A DNA stretch of 64,000 bases from Fen-1135 sp963705275. Lineage in GTDB: Bacteria; Desulfobacterota; Syntrophia; Syntrophales; UBA2185. The notes beneath the pieces were generated by a model that saw only the letters and a program-made list of their open reading frames with translations, did no database searches and was not told the DNA's origin. The position numbers and the translations under genes were made by a program. Each line of letters starts with the position of its first letter. Position 1 is the first letter of the stretch. Shown piece by piece: positions 8,818 to 18,069 of the stretch. The stretch covers positions 1,984,001 through 2,048,000 of the forward strand of contig OY970063.1 in the NCBI GenBank assembly GCA_963705275.1. Direction: 5' to 3'.

Positions 8818-9029
8818 ATTCGATAGCGCTTGTTGCGGAGAGCGTCAAAAGGCATATTGCTGCCGTTAAACCAGACATGGAAATGCAGAAGATACTGAAC
8901 AAACTTCTCCATCCCCTTGACGACGGCGTATCGCAAAAGGAATGGGGTTGGAAAGCCGAATTCAATCAGGAAGAGATAGTCGACGATTTTATTGCGGAGA
9001 TGAAAAGCAACCCCCAAAGATGCGCCTGA
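8814..9029 (+). CDS. Small protein resembling the C-terminus of NAD-dependent epimerases
   Basis: A 71-residue frame starting at the ATG at 8814, overlapping the preceding stop as ATGA. The part DDGVSQKEWGWKAEFNQEEI followed by VDDFIAEMKSNP is very like the last 40 residues of extended SDR epimerases and L-threonine-dehydrogenase-like proteins, where DDS-ARxxWGW-PxYD ends the sugar-binding domain. The Rossmann part is missing. It may be a remnant of a lost epimerase gene or a small domain reused on its own; translational coupling to the hydrolase makes expression possible. A terminator-like hairpin follows. Confidence 0.55.
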   Translation: MNSIALVAESVKRHIAAVKPDMEMQKILNKLLHPLDDGVSQKEWGWKAEFNQEEIVDDFIAEMKSNPQRCA

Positions 9030-9032
9030 TGT

Positions 9033-9071
9033 ATTGCCTGAGAGATTAGCAAGGGCAATGTTTTATTTTTG
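9033..9071 (+). terminator. Rho-independent terminator
   Basis: The arms ATTGCC (9033-9038) and GGCAAT (9054-9059), with a flanking T-G pair, form a 6-7 bp stem followed by GTTTTATTTTT. This is 4 nt after the small epimerase-like gene and would end the transcript of the MBL-hydrolase unit. Confidence 0.6.
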
Positions 9072-9230
9072 AAGCGCTCAAATTATCAACCGCGACGATG
9101 ATGCGGTCTTTGAACTCCTAATCAGTGATGTTATTTCCTCGACAATTATGATATGCTCCCCTCGCTCCGGGATGGTATGGAGCAAACAACCGGGTTTTTC
9201 TTGTAACGGAGCAACCGGAAATTTTTTGCC

Positions 9231-11377
9231 ATGAAAAAAACCGAGCCCAAATCGAAGAAGAATGCTGGCGCCCGTGGACGGGTGAAAAAAGATATACCTA
9301 AGTCTATGGAGAGCATCGCGAGCATGTCTCCGATTGAAATGGAAAGAATCATTCATGAACTGCATGTCTACCAGGCAGAGCTGCAGACACAGAACGAGCA
9401 ACTACGGCAATCGCAGATAGAAGCGACGGAGGCGCGTGAGAAATATACCGACCTTTACGACTTTGCCCCCATAGGGTATTTCACATTTGATAAAAAGGGA
9501 CACATCATCGAGACGAATGTTACCGGCGCGTCTTTGCTTGGCTTAGAAAAGCGATCTCTCATAGGACAACCTTTCCATCGTTTTATCACACCTGGAAATT
9601 TTAGTATCTTCAAGTCCCATCTTCAGGCGGCTCTTGAAATTCCAAGAAAACAGAGCTACAAACTGATGCTCACCCGAAAGGATGGAAGTCTGTTCGACGC
9701 GCTGATCGAGACCATAGCAGTAACAGGAAGTAATAATAAATTGGATCACTATCGTTCGTCGGTCACTGATATCACTGAGATCACGGGGGCGGATGCGGAA
9801 ATCGCCCGCCTTGCCTCGTTCCCCATGCTCAACCCGAATCCTGTCGCCGAAGTGGGCTTTACGGGGCAGGTCTATTACCTTAACCCTGCTGCCGAGAGTT
9901 TATTTCCAGGTCTCCGGAAGCGCGGAACGGAGCATCCGTGGCTGGTAGATTGGGAGTCGTTGGTGCACAAATTACGCGAGGGCGCGACGAAAGTAATTAC
10001 CAGGGAAGTGAAAGTCGGCGGGCGTTGGTGTCAGCAAACGTTGCAATTGGTGGAAGAGACCCGACGTATCCGCATCTACGGGATGGATATCACGGAACGC
10101 AAGCAGGCGGAAGAGGAGCTTAAAAGACTCAACCGGACACTCAAGGCTATCAGCGACAGCAGTCAGGCTATGATGCGCAGCACGAATGAAACGGAATTAT
10201 TGCATGAAGTATGCAGGATCATCGTGGAAGACTGCGGTCATGCCATGGTATGGATCGGTTATGCTGAGGATGATGAAGCCAAGACCGTCCGGCCCGTGGC
10301 ATATGCCGGTTTTGAAGAAGGTTATGTCGAAACGTTAAACATTACCTGGGCGGATACCAAACGCGGCCGCGGCCCCACGGGTACGGCTATCCGTACAGGG
10401 AAGCCGAGCGCTTGCAGAAATATGCTGACCGACCCACTCTTCAAGCCATGGCGTAAGAGGCGACAGAGCGTGGTTATGCATCTTCAATGGTTTTGCCTCT
10501 GATGGCTGGTGGCAAGGCCTTCGGTGCGGTAAACATTTATTCAAGAGAATCCGATCCATTCTCAGAAGATGAGGTAAAATTACTTACTGAATTAGCCGAC
10601 GATCTTGCCTATGGAATAATGGTGACCAGGTTCCGCGCAGAGCGCAAGAAGATGGAGGAAGATCTTAAGCACCGCACTTTAGAACTGGAAGTCGTTAACA
10701 AGGAACTCGAAAGCTTTAGCTATTCTGTCTCCCACGACCTTCGTGCACCTCTCCGCGCCATCGACGGTTATGCGCGCCTGATCCTCAAGAAACAAGGAGA
10801 TAAGTTTGACCAAGACACCCTCGATAAATTTAACGTGATCAGATCGAGCACTCACATGATGGGCCAGCTCATCGACGACCTCTTAACCTTCTCCCGCCTG
10901 GGGAGGAAACATATGTCCCTCACGCATGTGGGAATGGATATCCTTATGAGAGATGCATGGAAAGAAGTGCAAGCGAGCGACTCGGAGAGGAACATTAAGT
11001 TTACAGTAAACAGTATCCCGCCGGGCTACGCGGACAGGGCTCTCATCAAACAGGTCTTGATCAACCTCCTTTCCAACGCCGCTAAATTCACAAAATACAA
11101 AGATACCGCCGAGATAGTTGTGGGGGGCAATGCCGATAAGAATGAAATAGTGTATTACGTAAAGGACAACGGCGTCGGCTTCGACATGGCTTATTATGAT
11201 AAACTCTTCGGCGTCTTTCAGAGACTCCACAGCACCGACCAGTTCGAAGGCACAGGCGTCGGCCTGGCAACCGTCCAGCGCATCATACACAGGCACGGCG
11301 GCAGGGTATGGGCTGAAGGCAAGGTGAACGAGGGTGCAACGTTCTATTTTTCACTGCCTTTATCACACACACAATAG
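9231..11377 (+). pseudogene. PAS/GAF sensor histidine kinase, broken by one frameshift
   Basis: Two frames (9231-10502 and 10487-11377) together encode one sensor kinase of about 715 residues. In order: a coiled N-terminus (about 40-75), a PAS domain beginning YTDLYDFAPIGYFTFD, a second PAS-like region ending IRIYGMDITERK, a GAF domain (about 315-465), HisKA with the H-box SYSVSHDLRAPLRAI, and HATPase_c with NLLSNAAKF (N box), KDNGVGFD (G1) and GTGVGLATV (G2). No transmembrane segment is seen, so it senses in the cytoplasm. The break is inside the GAF domain at about 10455: one added A would give PWRKEATERGYASSMVLPL, the normal GAF sequence. No response regulator is nearby. Confidence 0.82.
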
Positions 11378-11409
11378 ACGGTGAGCCGTTTCTCTGATAG
11401 GAGGCACTT

Positions 11410-11799
11410 ATGAAGTGGCTCGAAAAATACGCGGACTATGCTTACGCTCTGTTGCGCATCATGACGGGATTCATGTTCTTGTTCCACGGCGCCCAAAAGA
11501 TTCTGGGGGTGCTTTCCGAATTCCAGCCGCCGGTGGGATCCCAACTCTGGTTCGGCGGGATAATCGAGCTTGCCTGCGGGCTGGCGGTTATGCTGGGGTT
11601 TAAAACACGCGTGGCGGCTTTTCTCTGCAGCGGCACGATGGCCGTGGCCTATTTCCAATTCCACTGGAAGCTTCAATTGGGACCCAACTTATTTCCGGCA
11701 GTCAACAAAGGCGAGTTGGCCGCCCTCTACTCGTTTGTTTTCCTATACATTGCCTGCCGGGGCGGGGTAAAATGGTGCCTGGATAAAAAGGGTCAATGA
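11410..11799 (+). CDS. DoxX family membrane protein
   Basis: A 129-residue integral membrane protein with about four hydrophobic segments. The start RIMTGFMFLFHGAQKI and the segment GGIIELACGLAVMLGF are the typical DoxX family pattern. Relatives are subunits of thiosulfate:quinone oxidoreductases or are involved in redox and detoxification at the membrane, but most, as here, have no proven function. An AGGAGG site lies 5 nt before the ATG. The HPP-family gene follows 25 nt downstream, so both are probably one transcript. Confidence 0.85.
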   Translation: MKWLEKYADYAYALLRIMTGFMFLFHGAQKILGVLSEFQPPVGSQLWFGGIIELACGLAVMLGFKTRVAAFLCSGTMAVAYFQFHWKLQLGPNLFPAVNKGELAALYSFVFLYIACRGGVKWCLDKKGQ

Positions 11800-11824
11800 C
11801 TTATAGGAATACTCGTCGCCCAAG

Positions 11825-12361
11825 ATGCGTAAACCGCGAGAACTCCATCCAATCGTAAGAGACATCGGCCGTTTAGCCTGGTGCGCAATCGGAGCGGCAG
11901 CAGGCATCGGCCTGGCGCTTTGGTTTGTCAGAGGACCTTCGTCTCCTTTTCTGCTCGCCTCGCTGGGCGGCTCCAGTGTATTTCTCTTTGGCCTTACCCG
12001 CGCTCCTGCAACTCAGCCGCGAGCTTTGTTTGGCGGGCATTTGGGTAGCGCCCTTATAGGCATTCTTTGTTTTCAGTTTTTTGGAGATGCGCTCTGGGTT
12101 TACATGCTGGCGATGGCTCTGACTCTCATCTACATGCTCGCCACAAAGACCGTGCATCCACCTGCCGGTGCCAATCCCCTCATCATGATTCACGGGCACG
12201 CAGGATTCCTCGGCCTTTGGCAGCCGGTTGGCCTGGGCATCATCATCCTCGCGGTGGTAGCTGTGCTCTGGAGCCGTCTCTGGCCGGGCATGTATCACTA
12301 CCCTGTAAACTGGTTCGAAAAGTCGCCGCCTTCCATTCTTTGGGGCGGCTGGAGCAAATAG
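11825..12361 (+). CDS. HPP family membrane protein
   Basis: A 178-residue integral membrane protein with four to five hydrophobic segments and the eponymous HPPAGANPL motif (about residues 114-122). GGHLGSALIG and ASLGGSSVFLFG are also family features. Some HPP proteins transport nitrite in plastids and cyanobacteria; function in anaerobes is not established. It follows the DoxX gene at 25 nt with a weak ribosome binding site. Confidence 0.85.
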   Translation: MRKPRELHPIVRDIGRLAWCAIGAAAGIGLALWFVRGPSSPFLLASLGGSSVFLFGLTRAPATQPRALFGGHLGSALIGILCFQFFGDALWVYMLAMALTLIYMLATKTVHPPAGANPLIMIHGHAGFLGLWQPVGLGIIILAVVAVLWSRLWPGMYHYPVNWFEKSPPSILWGGWSK

Positions 12362-12441
12362 ACATCTACAACATGTATTGTGATATCTGCATGGTTAATG
12401 TATAACAGGGGCATCGAATTTTAAACCAAGGGTACTAACCG

Positions 12442-13254
12442 ATGAAATATGCCTTCTTGCGAATTGTCCTGATATCAATCCTTGCTGCCCTGTTCATTCC
12501 CGTCCCATGCCTGGCAGCCAATGAACAGGTTTTCACGAGCCCCACCATCGGAGCGAAGTTTGTCCTTATCCCGGCAGGGACTTTTATGAGGGGATCACCT
12601 GACAATGAACCGGACCGGTCGAGTAATGAGAAGCAGTACAAAATCAAGATCAGCAAACCCTTTTACATTCAGACCACGGAAGTTACCCAGGGACAATGGA
12701 AGAAAGTCATGGGGGGCAATCCTTCAGAGTTTAAGGACTGTGGCGATGATTGTCCTGTGGAGCACGTCTCATGGAACGATGCCCGGGAGTTTATCCGAAA
12801 GCTCAACCAGACAGAAGGGACTGACAAGTATAGACTGCCCACAGAGGCGGAATGGGAGTACGCGGCCCGGGCCGGGACGACGACACCCTTCTATACGGGA
12901 AACTGTCTTTCCACGGATCAGGCAAACTATAATGGCAACTACCCTCTTACCGGCTGTCCAAAGGGACAATTCAGGGAGAAGACGGTTCGTGTCGGAAGTT
13001 TTTCCCCCAACCCATGGGGCCTCTACGACATGTACGGCAACGTTTGGGAATGGTGTCAGGACTGGTTCGACGATTTTTCCTGGATGAGCCGCACGTCAGA
13101 TCCGACCGGGCCTTCATCAGGCACGAACAGGGTAATGCGGGGTGGATGCTGGAGCGACGGCGCCAAGTACAGCCGTTCCGCTCATCGTCTATACTACAAC
13201 CCGGTCAATATGAGTCGTTACATCGGACTCCGCCTCGTTCGCCGAGTCGAATAA
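12442..13254 (+). CDS. Exported formylglycine-generating-enzyme-like (SUMF1) protein
   Basis: A 270-residue protein with a signal peptide (about residues 1-25, ending CLAA) and one FGE-sulfatase domain. FVLIPAGTFMRGSP, the QTTEVTQGQW segment, PVEHVSWNDAREF, YRLPTEAEWEYAARAGT, NPWGLYDMYGNVWEWCQDW and the closing RVMRGGCWSD...SRYIGLRLVRR are hallmark SUMF1 segments. True FGEs convert a sulfatase Cys to formylglycine; the many bacterial relatives without a neighbouring sulfatase, as here, are mostly uncharacterised and may simply be C-type-lectin-fold binding modules. An AAGGG site precedes the ATG. Confidence 0.87.
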   Translation: MKYAFLRIVLISILAALFIPVPCLAANEQVFTSPTIGAKFVLIPAGTFMRGSPDNEPDRSSNEKQYKIKISKPFYIQTTEVTQGQWKKVMGGNPSEFKDCGDDCPVEHVSWNDAREFIRKLNQTEGTDKYRLPTEAEWEYAARAGTTTPFYTGNCLSTDQANYNGNYPLTGCPKGQFREKTVRVGSFSPNPWGLYDMYGNVWEWCQDWFDDFSWMSRTSDPTGPSSGTNRVMRGGCWSDGAKYSRSAHRLYYNPVNMSRYIGLRLVRRVE

Positions 13255-13272
13255 TAGACGAACTGCTGCCTT

Positions 13273-13536
13273 CTACAATTGGATATTCCTGTTGGCCATG
13301 ACAGAATCATAGAGGTCGTCATTCGTTTTCGGCTGAACTATTCCTTTTGCTTTCTTATTGAGGTGAATAGCTCCGGTCGCACAGGTCGGGTCACACATAC
13401 CGCACCCGATGCACCTTGCCGGATCGACTTTGGATATCTGATCATTACCGTCTAACTTTACCGCTTCCATCTGACAGCGTTTCACGCATACGCTGTAGCC
13501 GACACATTCATCAGGCTCGACCCAACATATATCAAT
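13273..13536 (-). pseudogene. Remnant of a 2x[4Fe-4S] ferredoxin-domain protein
   Basis: The minus frame is open from 13536 down to 13273, just after an in-frame TAG at 13537-13539. It reads WVEPDECVGYSVCVKRCQME and then DPARCIGCGMCDPTCATGAI. The second cluster motif CxxCxxCxxxC is intact. The first has Tyr where the second Cys belongs (CVGY), a TGC to TAC change. No ATG or ribosome binding site opens the frame; the only candidate is a GTG inside the first motif at 13485. The layout matches the C-terminal ferredoxin domain of larger anaerobe iron-sulfur proteins whose N-terminal part is absent here. I therefore read it as a decayed fragment, though a short one-cluster protein from the GTG is conceivable. 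Confidence 0.6.
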
Positions 13537-13539
13537 CTA

Positions 13540-13879
13540 TATACATCCATCAAACATTTTTCCAGTCGGGCCGAATATGAGAGGCTGCTCATTACTCAGG
13601 AATATGCTATCCGGCGCTCTGAAGATTTGACATTCGGAATCGTGTCGCTCATTGTGGCGGCGCCAATTGCGGATGCCTCACCATGAGGACGATATCTGAT
13701 TCTCATCTTCGAAAAAGATGATAGTCTCTCTCAAAATGTGGTAAAAGTGGTCAGGATGGGTTATACAATTAAGTGGTGGACATCCTCGACGAAGCCATGC
13801 TGATTGTTGCAGTAGATCTCCTGGGAGAAGCTTTGAAGAAAACTTCAGACGGGAGTGAGTCAAAATGGAGGATATAAAT
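13540..13879. other. Gene-poor stretch with possible decayed coding
   Basis: No convincing gene lies here. On the plus strand a frame lacking any start is open to a TGA at about 13684, and a 34-codon frame runs from GTG at 13773 to TAA at 13877, ending 2 nt before the next gene. Neither has a ribosome binding site or a recognisable family. The first could be debris related to the ferredoxin remnant. Confidence 0.35.
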
Positions 13880-14395
13880 ATGCCGGACACAAAGGCAGGG
13901 AAAATGAAGATGAAAAGTCAGGAAAGTTGGCTGGAGATTTCCCTTCAGGCTGTCCCTTCGAAGCTTGAGGTGAGCGGGGGGAGAGAAATTGCATTTACCC
14001 GGGCGATGCTCTCGATGGTGAATACCGGCCATACGGCATTAGTCGGTGTTGTTCCGCATGCCACTGTTGCGCAGGAGCGCGGTATAATTCACGATGCCAC
14101 TGAGGCCCTCTCACGGTCAAGAAAAGTGGAATCCATACAGCCCGGAGAGACGGTCAAATGGGACGTATATGACCTGTTGTTTGTTGCGCACCCGGGTGTG
14201 GCGAGCAAGGTTCACCTCTGGGGTTACAAGGCGGTACTTGACTGGTGGTTGGATTTTGTTGCGTGGGCTGAATACCGCACCTCGGATGTTGCCACGCCGC
14301 AGCAGACACCAAAGCATCAATGGAGGCTGCGGTGGAGCCCCGCGAAGTCCAAGCCGGATGAGATCGATTTGACCTTGGAAGTCGCGAAGGACTGA
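13880..14395 (+). CDS. Hypothetical protein
   Basis: A 171-residue soluble protein starting MPDTKAGKMKMKSQESWLEI. I choose the ATG at 13880 because GGAGG lies 7 nt upstream; an in-frame ATG at 13865 has none. It contains several Trp residues in the C-terminal half (LWGYKAVLDWWLDFVAWAEY, then HQWRLRWSPAKS) and ends in a beta-rich segment. No signal peptide, membrane segment or metal motif is visible and I do not recognise the family. It stands alone on the plus strand, followed by a GNAT gene. Confidence 0.65.
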   Translation: MPDTKAGKMKMKSQESWLEISLQAVPSKLEVSGGREIAFTRAMLSMVNTGHTALVGVVPHATVAQERGIIHDATEALSRSRKVESIQPGETVKWDVYDLLFVAHPGVASKVHLWGYKAVLDWWLDFVAWAEYRTSDVATPQQTPKHQWRLRWSPAKSKPDEIDLTLEVAKD

Positions 14396-14481
14396 TCTCC
14401 CCGTGATATCCGCAATAGTCTGCCTTATCGATATTCCTGGGACCGGATTACGGTTGAGGCCGCGCAATTGGAGCAAGAAAA

Positions 14482-14976
14482 GTGTATCAAGAGAAACGAA
14501 TCCGTCAACTGGAGATGCGCGACAGACCCCGAATCGAAGAGATGGTTGTCTCATCGGGCAATTTCAACGATGTCGAGATAGAGACTGCGCTGGAGCTGGT
14601 TGATGAGGCCCTTAAGAAAGGAGATGTGAGCGGCTATATCTTCGCCGTCCTTGAATACGGAAAAGGCAATTCCATGTTACGGGGCTTCGCCTGTTACGGT
14701 CCGATTCCGCTGACGCAGGGCGTATATGATTTGTACTGGATCGTAGTAGATCCGGCATACCAGAAGAAGGGGAACGGCCGCTATCTCCTGGAATATGTCG
14801 AGCGTGAAGTCAAGAAACAAGGAGGGCGCATGCTCCTCATTGAGACTTCGTCGCAGGAATCTTATGTTGCGACAATACGGTTTTATGAGAGGAACGGGTA
14901 CCAACTGGCGGCGCGTATCAAGGATTTTTATCGAATCGGTGATGATAAGCTGGTGTTCTCAAAAGTGCTGATGTGA
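14482..14976 (+). CDS. GNAT family N-acetyltransferase
   Basis: A 164-residue GNAT acyltransferase. The core strand DLYWIVVDPAYQKKGNGRYL (about residues 93-112) carries the acetyl-CoA loop QKKGNG, and the C-terminal RFYERNGYQLAARIKDFY segment is the usual strand 6-7 region. It probably acetylates an amine on a protein or small molecule; substrate is unknown. Translation starts at a GTG (14482) with GGAGC 8 nt upstream. It precedes nudC by 77 nt. Confidence 0.83.
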   Translation: MYQEKRIRQLEMRDRPRIEEMVVSSGNFNDVEIETALELVDEALKKGDVSGYIFAVLEYGKGNSMLRGFACYGPIPLTQGVYDLYWIVVDPAYQKKGNGRYLLEYVEREVKKQGGRMLLIETSSQESYVATIRFYERNGYQLAARIKDFYRIGDDKLVFSKVLM

Positions 14977-15053
14977 ATGCAGTCAAAGTGATTAACCATA
15001 TCGGGCTTCTCAATCTTTCAACGACTAAATAGAAAAAGGCTAAAATTTAAATT

Positions 15054-15926
15054 ATGGAAAATAGACTTATCCCCTCAGTTGAAGCGCCGCCGAAAAAGTC
15101 AGAGCCCGCGTGGTGGTTCGTGTTTATGGCCGACAGGATGATGGTTGCAGAGGCAGGTGAAAAAGTTTCTGTCCCGTGTTTCATGAATCCGGCGGAGCTC
15201 GGTTTAGAACCTATCAGGGAATGGTATCTTGGGACCCTTGCCGGACGCCACTGCTATTGCGCCGAGATTTCCGAGACCGCTTCGGTTCCCGACAAAATGG
15301 CTTTTCGCGGGTTAAGGTATCTTTACGGACGCCTTGAAGAATTTCTCCACAGGGTAGCGCTGAAAGCGGTGCATATGATTGAGTGGGACAGGACCACAAG
15401 ATATTGCGGGCACTGCGGAATGGAAACGATTCGTGCCAGGGGCATGATCGCCAAAGAGTGCCCGTGCTGCGAATTATTGGTATTCCCTCGCATCTCTCCT
15501 GCAATAATAGTTCTTGTAGAAAGGGGAAATAAGGTGCTTCTGGCAAGGGTTAAACGATTCACTTCAGAGTTGTACAGCGTCCTCGCCGGGTTTGTCGAAC
15601 CGGGCGAAACGCTCGAAGAAGCGGCACAACGTGAGATAGAAGAAGAGGTGGGCATCAGGGTGAAGAACATCCGTTATTTCGGAAGCCAGCCCTGGCCTTT
15701 TCCCGATTCTCTGATGATAGGTTTCACCGCGGAATATGAGAGCGGCGATATCAGAATTGACGAGGCAGAGATCGCTGATGCAGGCTGGTTTGATCCCGAA
15801 AGACTTCCCACCATACCCGGCAAGATAAGTATTGCGCGAGAGCTGATAGACTGGTTCGTAGAAACGAGATCGAAAGAAAAAGGGATGGCGCCGCTGAAGG
15901 AGCGAAGCTATCATCCCAATGAGTAG
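15054..15926 (+). CDS. nudC: NAD(+)/NADH pyrophosphatase NudC
   Basis: A 290-residue Nudix hydrolase that splits NAD(H) into NMN(H) and AMP, and in known cases removes NAD caps from RNA. It has an N-terminal domain, a four-Cys zinc ribbon (CGHCGMETIRARG ... CPCC, about residues 119-142), the Nudix box GFVEPGETLEEAAQREIEEE (about 179-198) and the NADH-specific array SQPWPFPDSLM about 17 residues later. All catalytic Glu residues are present. Upstream DNA is AT-rich without a clear ribosome binding site for the ATG at 15054. Confidence 0.92.
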   Translation: MENRLIPSVEAPPKKSEPAWWFVFMADRMMVAEAGEKVSVPCFMNPAELGLEPIREWYLGTLAGRHCYCAEISETASVPDKMAFRGLRYLYGRLEEFLHRVALKAVHMIEWDRTTRYCGHCGMETIRARGMIAKECPCCELLVFPRISPAIIVLVERGNKVLLARVKRFTSELYSVLAGFVEPGETLEEAAQREIEEEVGIRVKNIRYFGSQPWPFPDSLMIGFTAEYESGDIRIDEAEIADAGWFDPERLPTIPGKISIARELIDWFVETRSKEKGMAPLKERSYHPNE

Positions 15927-15955
15927 GGCGCAGAAGCATATTTCCCCCCCGGCTT

Positions 15956-15974
15956 ATACTTTATCGTAAAGTAT
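15956..15974 (+). terminator. AT-rich perfect inverted repeat after nudC
   Basis: ATACTTTA (15956-15963) and TAAAGTAT (15967-15974) pair perfectly around a TCG loop, 30 nt after the nudC stop. No T-run follows, so termination is uncertain; it could also be a regulator site for the membrane-protein gene downstream. Confidence 0.35.
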
Positions 15975-16106
15975 GACGGGAAATAAATCGATGCTCCGCG
16001 CGTACGTTTCAGGTATATTCCCAACGAGAAAAAAACAGCATTCCTCTGAAGAATATGGTAGACTAAAAAAGATCTTCTGACCGATGACATTGATAGAAAA
16101 TGACAC

Positions 16107-16487
16107 ATGAATAATGCCATTAAGGCCGCCCTTTTGTCAGGCTTTGTGTTTCCCGGCTTGGGTCAGATCTATCTCAAGAGGTACAAGCGGGGTCTCACAA
16201 TTATGATACTAGTGCTATTGGCGCTCGGCTTAATTATCCGAACCGTGATTGTCAACGCCCTGGAAAGTCTTAAGGCAATAGAGAGTGGAGGCGGAATCGC
16301 TGACATGGAGACCATCTCTAATCTCGCCAGTATTGATTCCGCACGTAGTGGGATTTATTTTAAACTTATCTCATTATTTGTTTTATGCTGTTGGCTTTTT
16401 TCTGTGGCAGACGCCTATAAAATAGGAAAAAGAAGCCTTCCTGGTATAGACGATGAAAAAGAGTTTCCGGCGATACCGGACCAGTAG
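16107..16487 (+). CDS. Small membrane protein (TM2/DUF5683-like)
   Basis: A 126-residue membrane protein. The N-terminal KAALLSGFVFPGLGQIYLKRYKRG segment matches the FPGxGQxYxxxxxxG signature of TM2-domain-like proteins, followed by a first hydrophobic stretch (about residues 30-50) and a second (about 88-104, LISLFVLCCWLFSVADAY). Function of such proteins is unknown. No strong ribosome binding site is present. Next gene is a cyclic-nucleotide-binding protein 140 nt downstream. Confidence 0.7.
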   Translation: MNNAIKAALLSGFVFPGLGQIYLKRYKRGLTIMILVLLALGLIIRTVIVNALESLKAIESGGGIADMETISNLASIDSARSGIYFKLISLFVLCCWLFSVADAYKIGKRSLPGIDDEKEFPAIPDQ

Positions 16488-16627
16488 GGCCGATGTAATG
16501 AGAAATCAACGGCGTCTTCCTGAAGGCATACAGGAAGGCAAGTTTGCACAGATAAACTTTCTCAACCATTATTTTTTATAAACGATAAAACAGTCAAATT
16601 GAGGAAACTTCCAAGGAGTATGTAAAA

Positions 16628-17011
16628 ATGTTACCCATCGCAACAAACGAAACCTATGAGGATGGCCAGATTATTTTTGAGGAAGGGAGTCATGGTGATT
16701 GGATTTATGTGATAGAATCCGGCGCTGTGGAACTTTCCAAGGCAGTTGCAGGGGGAAGAGCGGTCATCGCGGTCTTACAGCCAGGGGAAATCTTCGGGGA
16801 AATAGCTTTTCTTGCCCATATTCCCAGAACTGCCACAGCACGGGCAGTGGGAGAAACAACGGTCGGGCTCTTCGATCGCGCTTTCTTGGACCCGGAATAT
16901 AACAAGCTGTCACAACATTTTCAGGTAATTTTAAGAACACTCTCCCTAAGGCTCAAAAGGACTACAGAGCTACTCTTACAACACAACATTCACCCTGATA
17001 TTCCGCGGTAG
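16628..17011 (+). CDS. Cyclic-nucleotide-binding domain protein
   Basis: A 127-residue single cNMP-binding beta-barrel. The pattern GQIIFEEGSHGDWIYVIESG (about residues 15-34) and LQPGEIFGEIAFLAHIPRTA (about 49-68) match CRP-type domains, including the phosphate-binding cassette GEIAFLxxxPRTA with its Glu and Arg. There is no DNA-binding helix-turn-helix domain, so it is not a full transcription factor; it may act as a regulatory subunit or a c-di-NMP or cNMP sensor. AAGGAG lies 9 nt before the ATG. Confidence 0.85.
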   Translation: MLPIATNETYEDGQIIFEEGSHGDWIYVIESGAVELSKAVAGGRAVIAVLQPGEIFGEIAFLAHIPRTATARAVGETTVGLFDRAFLDPEYNKLSQHFQVILRTLSLRLKRTTELLLQHNIHPDIPR

Positions 17012-17086
17012 AGAGTCAGGGTTCTTGCTATATATTGCCTGACAACAAACTTATTCCATCATGCCGGGTGCTGTTTATTGGAGGTC

Positions 17087-17968
17087 TTATTCCGGCCCTT
17101 TGCCGTCTGTAATTGTCTCGATAATCTCCCGTCCATAGAGTCTTATCTTTTCAGGAGAAAGTATCTCTGTCTCTCTCAGCATTTCCATGGAGGATGTCTC
17201 CGATCTCGCCAGGTCGATCAGAGTCTGATCGGGCAATATCCTGAAGCGTGCCATGTTTGTCTTTTTTGCCTTCTGGAAACGCCAGCGGTACAGGTTCAGC
17301 AAATAATGCTTCTGTTGCGCAGAAAGAGAGTCGTACCCTTTGATGCCTTTGCATGCCCGGGGATTGAATAGTTTTTCGCTCCACGTTACAGCGGCGATCT
17401 TGTCAAAAGCCCTTGCCGCCTTTTTCGCGAGACCCCTCAATTGGATCTCCGCCTCAAGGCTCCGATACAGGGCCGAGAGGTGAGCTGTGTCCTCTGCGGC
17501 ATAGCGCATCTGTTCTTCCGTCAGTGGGCGGGTTTCCCACTTGGAACGCTGCATCTTCTTATCTTTCTTAAGTTCCACGCCGAGATACTGGCTTATCAAT
17601 GTCGAGAGAGAAAGATTGTGACAACCGAGGATGGATGCAGCCTGATGCGTGTCAAAAATATTATTGAATTCGAAACCGTAGTCCCTTTTCAGAAGCCGGA
17701 TATCGTTATCACCGGCGTGCATAATTTTGAGAACGGCAGGATCTTCGAAAATCGCTCCCAGGAAAGAAAAATCAAGCTCGCCCAGAGGGTCGAAGAGGTA
17801 GGTCCTTCCACGCGCATCTATCTGAATCAAGCAGAGGACTTCGCGAAAATATCTGAAGGAGTCATACTCTGTATCAACACAGACGATGGATGAATCGCCA
17901 ATACGTTCTTTTGCCTCATTCATTCTTGTCTTTGTGTCGATCCAGACCCATTGGCGATAAATTTCCAT
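17087..17968 (-). CDS. rnd: Ribonuclease D
   Basis: A 293-residue DEDDy 3'-5' exoribonuclease that trims tRNA and other stable RNA. Exo I is VCVDTEYDS (about residues 29-37, with D and E), Exo II HAGDNDIRLLKRDYG (about 87-101) and Exo III YAAEDTAHLSALY (about 154-166, YxxxD). An HRDC domain follows (about 210-285, LYRWRFQKAKKTNMARFRIL ...). The length is shorter than E. coli RNase D (375), with one HRDC instead of two, as in many non-enteric bacteria. It is divergent from the AOR gene and convergent with the cNMP-binding gene. Confidence 0.88.
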   Translation of the reverse strand: MEIYRQWVWIDTKTRMNEAKERIGDSSIVCVDTEYDSFRYFREVLCLIQIDARGRTYLFDPLGELDFSFLGAIFEDPAVLKIMHAGDNDIRLLKRDYGFEFNNIFDTHQAASILGCHNLSLSTLISQYLGVELKKDKKMQRSKWETRPLTEEQMRYAAEDTAHLSALYRSLEAEIQLRGLAKKAARAFDKIAAVTWSEKLFNPRACKGIKGYDSLSAQQKHYLLNLYRWRFQKAKKTNMARFRILPDQTLIDLARSETSSMEMLRETEILSPEKIRLYGREIIETITDGKGPE

Positions 17969-18069
17969 GTTTGCTTCCTACGCGTTCCTGGCATCCCCAA
18001 AACAGCTATTTACTGAAGGGAGGCTCAACCATGAATTGCCGCGAATGTCAAGCTAATTAACTTTTCCAA

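Noticed and set aside
16516..16537. Hairpin CTTCCTG/CAGGAAG between two plus-strand genes
   Set aside because: The stem is perfect but has no T-run, and it lies in a short gap where chance inverted repeats are likely, so it is not called a terminator.
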